From NCBI GenBank assembly GCA_004154925.1, contig QJNS01000149.1:1-64000 (forward strand): a stretch of DNA of 64,000 bases, given 5' to 3'. The notes beneath the pieces are model-generated. The model saw only the letters and a list, made by a program, of their open reading frames with translations. It did no database searches and had not been told where the DNA came from. This DNA comes from Monosporascus cannonballus (taxonomy: Eukaryota; Ascomycota; Sordariomycetes; Xylariales). Shown here piece after piece: positions 62,904 through 64,000 of the stretch (the first letter of the stretch is position 1; every line of letters starts with the position of its first letter). The translations under genes were made by a program, and so were the position numbers.

Positions 62904-64000
62904 ATATTCGATATTACCTTATAAATACATTTATATTAAAAAATTCGGATAGTATAAGTTATAGTATACGACGAATGATGGAAAATTCCAAAATATAATA
63001 ATACTTTAGTTAAAAATAAGAAATTAAATAAATTACATATTCTACCCAATTAATAAATAAACCTATTATATTCTATATATATATATATTAATTAAAAATA
63101 TCTTTAACTGTTTAAAAAATCTTATAAGGAGTTTAGATTTTTACTATTTTCCAAATATTAAATTAATACCTTAAAAAATATAACATTATAAGCATTCACA
63201 GAAAATTAAAATTTTTATAACTTTTATTCTTCATATTTTTTATATCAATTTCGAACTAGAAAAACCATTTTTGGATAGTAATTTCGTAATGACTTATAAA
63301 TTTAAAGGATTCTTTGTAAAGTCTTTTACAATAAATAGAAATACGGAATATATTATATTTTCTTTTTTAAAAAAAGAATTTAATATATGCGAATAATTAT
63401 TCGAAGCCGGTTGAAATGACGAAATCATATATATTTCAATATTTTTATAATATCATAGAGTGTAAATATATTTAAATTATTGATTAGTCAATATATTTTG
63501 GCTATTAATAAACCAAGATATAAATTAATTAAAGCAAGTATTAAAAATATGTTTACAATATTATCCTATATATAAACGAAATGTGTAAATTAAAAAGTTA
63601 CCCGTTTTTTAATTTACTTTTAATATTATTATAAGAAACAATAATCAATTATAAATGTTAATTTTAATTTTATATTTAATATTTAGAAAAAGGTGTCTTA
63701 TGAACGTATTAATGTTTAAATACTCTGTAATTTCAAATCGTGCAAGTAATTGTATTAAAAAATAAAAGCGGAATTAAAAATTGCAAATAATTATCTTAAC
63801 AAATATTATAAGCTAAAAAGACTAAATTTTGAAACGTTATTTTTTTAGCTTTATTATAAAAACTATTTACACAAAAAACCCTAGCAACAATCTTAATTTC
63901 AATTATATTAGTATACATAGAATTAGTAACGAAATATTAAAACATTATTAGTAATTAACTTCTATTCAATTTCCTATATTTTTCTAATTAAGTGAAAAAT
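62904..64000. other. AT-rich decayed sequence to the window end
   Basis: TpA-rich with a TA microsatellite near 63077-63090. No gene or repeat boundary was recognised, and the AT-rich block continues beyond the window. Confidence 0.5.

Noticed and set aside
62678..62998. 106-codon plus-strand frame over the last GC island
   Set aside because: It crosses from the GC island into AT-rich DNA with a change of residue composition, and the island itself looks like a solo LTR.
18380..64000. CRISPR arrays, centromeric satellite or mitochondrial DNA as an explanation for the AT-rich block
   Set aside because: There are no regularly spaced identical repeats, no high-copy satellite unit, and no intact mitochondrial genes; dead LTR elements with target duplications explain the composition.

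Overview
The window looks like nuclear DNA of a filamentous ascomycete (Pezizomycotina). The two convincing genes are fungal in style: one has short GT..AG introns with CTAAC/CTGAC branch-site-like motifs. Most of the remaining sequence is extremely AT- and TpA-rich and carries retrotransposon coding remnants full of C-to-T and G-to-A changes (Trp and Gln codons turned into stops). That is the signature of repeat-induced point mutation (RIP). The species cannot be named from the sequence.

Layout. 1-4870 has ordinary GC and holds a three-exon F-box/leucine-rich protein gene (71-3132, +) and a gene-free stretch with palindromes. 4870-14000 is an AT-rich block containing a complete Gypsy-type LTR element (element A, 7264-13992, encoded on the minus strand, 5-bp target duplication ATAAT). 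14000-18380 is a second ordinary-GC segment with one single-exon SMP-30/gluconolactonase-like beta-propeller gene (17506-16508, minus). From about 18380 to the end there are 45 kb of nearly pure transposon debris.

Inside that desert: element B (18744-25982, minus, TSD TAAGT), which itself received a DNA-transposon-like element of about 817 bp with inverted repeats of roughly 200 bp (19861-20677) and a 190-bp unmutated solo LTR with its own TSD ATACG (23500-23689). Next come decayed relatives (about 26.6-31.0 kb) that appear to share one LTR, then element E2 (34982-41784, minus, TSD TTTAG, the least mutated reverse transcriptase active site, YLDD). A badly decayed zone (41.8-55 kb) follows, with one plus-strand reverse transcriptase relict and several short GC islands. 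Element D (55068-61852, plus strand) is a further Gypsy element whose LTRs are distantly homologous to those of A, B and E2. The last 2 kb contain one more short GC island.

The genes do not form a pathway. The coherent story is genomic: one Gypsy lineage with several subfamilies built an AT-rich isochore next to two host genes and was inactivated by RIP. The mutation level is graded inside the LTRs: the outer edges of each element are better preserved than the inner edges. Short insertions (130-233 bp), below the length RIP is known to need, remain GC-rich and stand out as islands. I found no CRISPR array, tRNA, rRNA, secondary-metabolite cluster or Starship-type recombinase, and no clearly new protein system. 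The most novel structures are the long-TIR element in B, the LTR mutation gradient, the shared-LTR tandem relict and a small intact reading frame in the desert.
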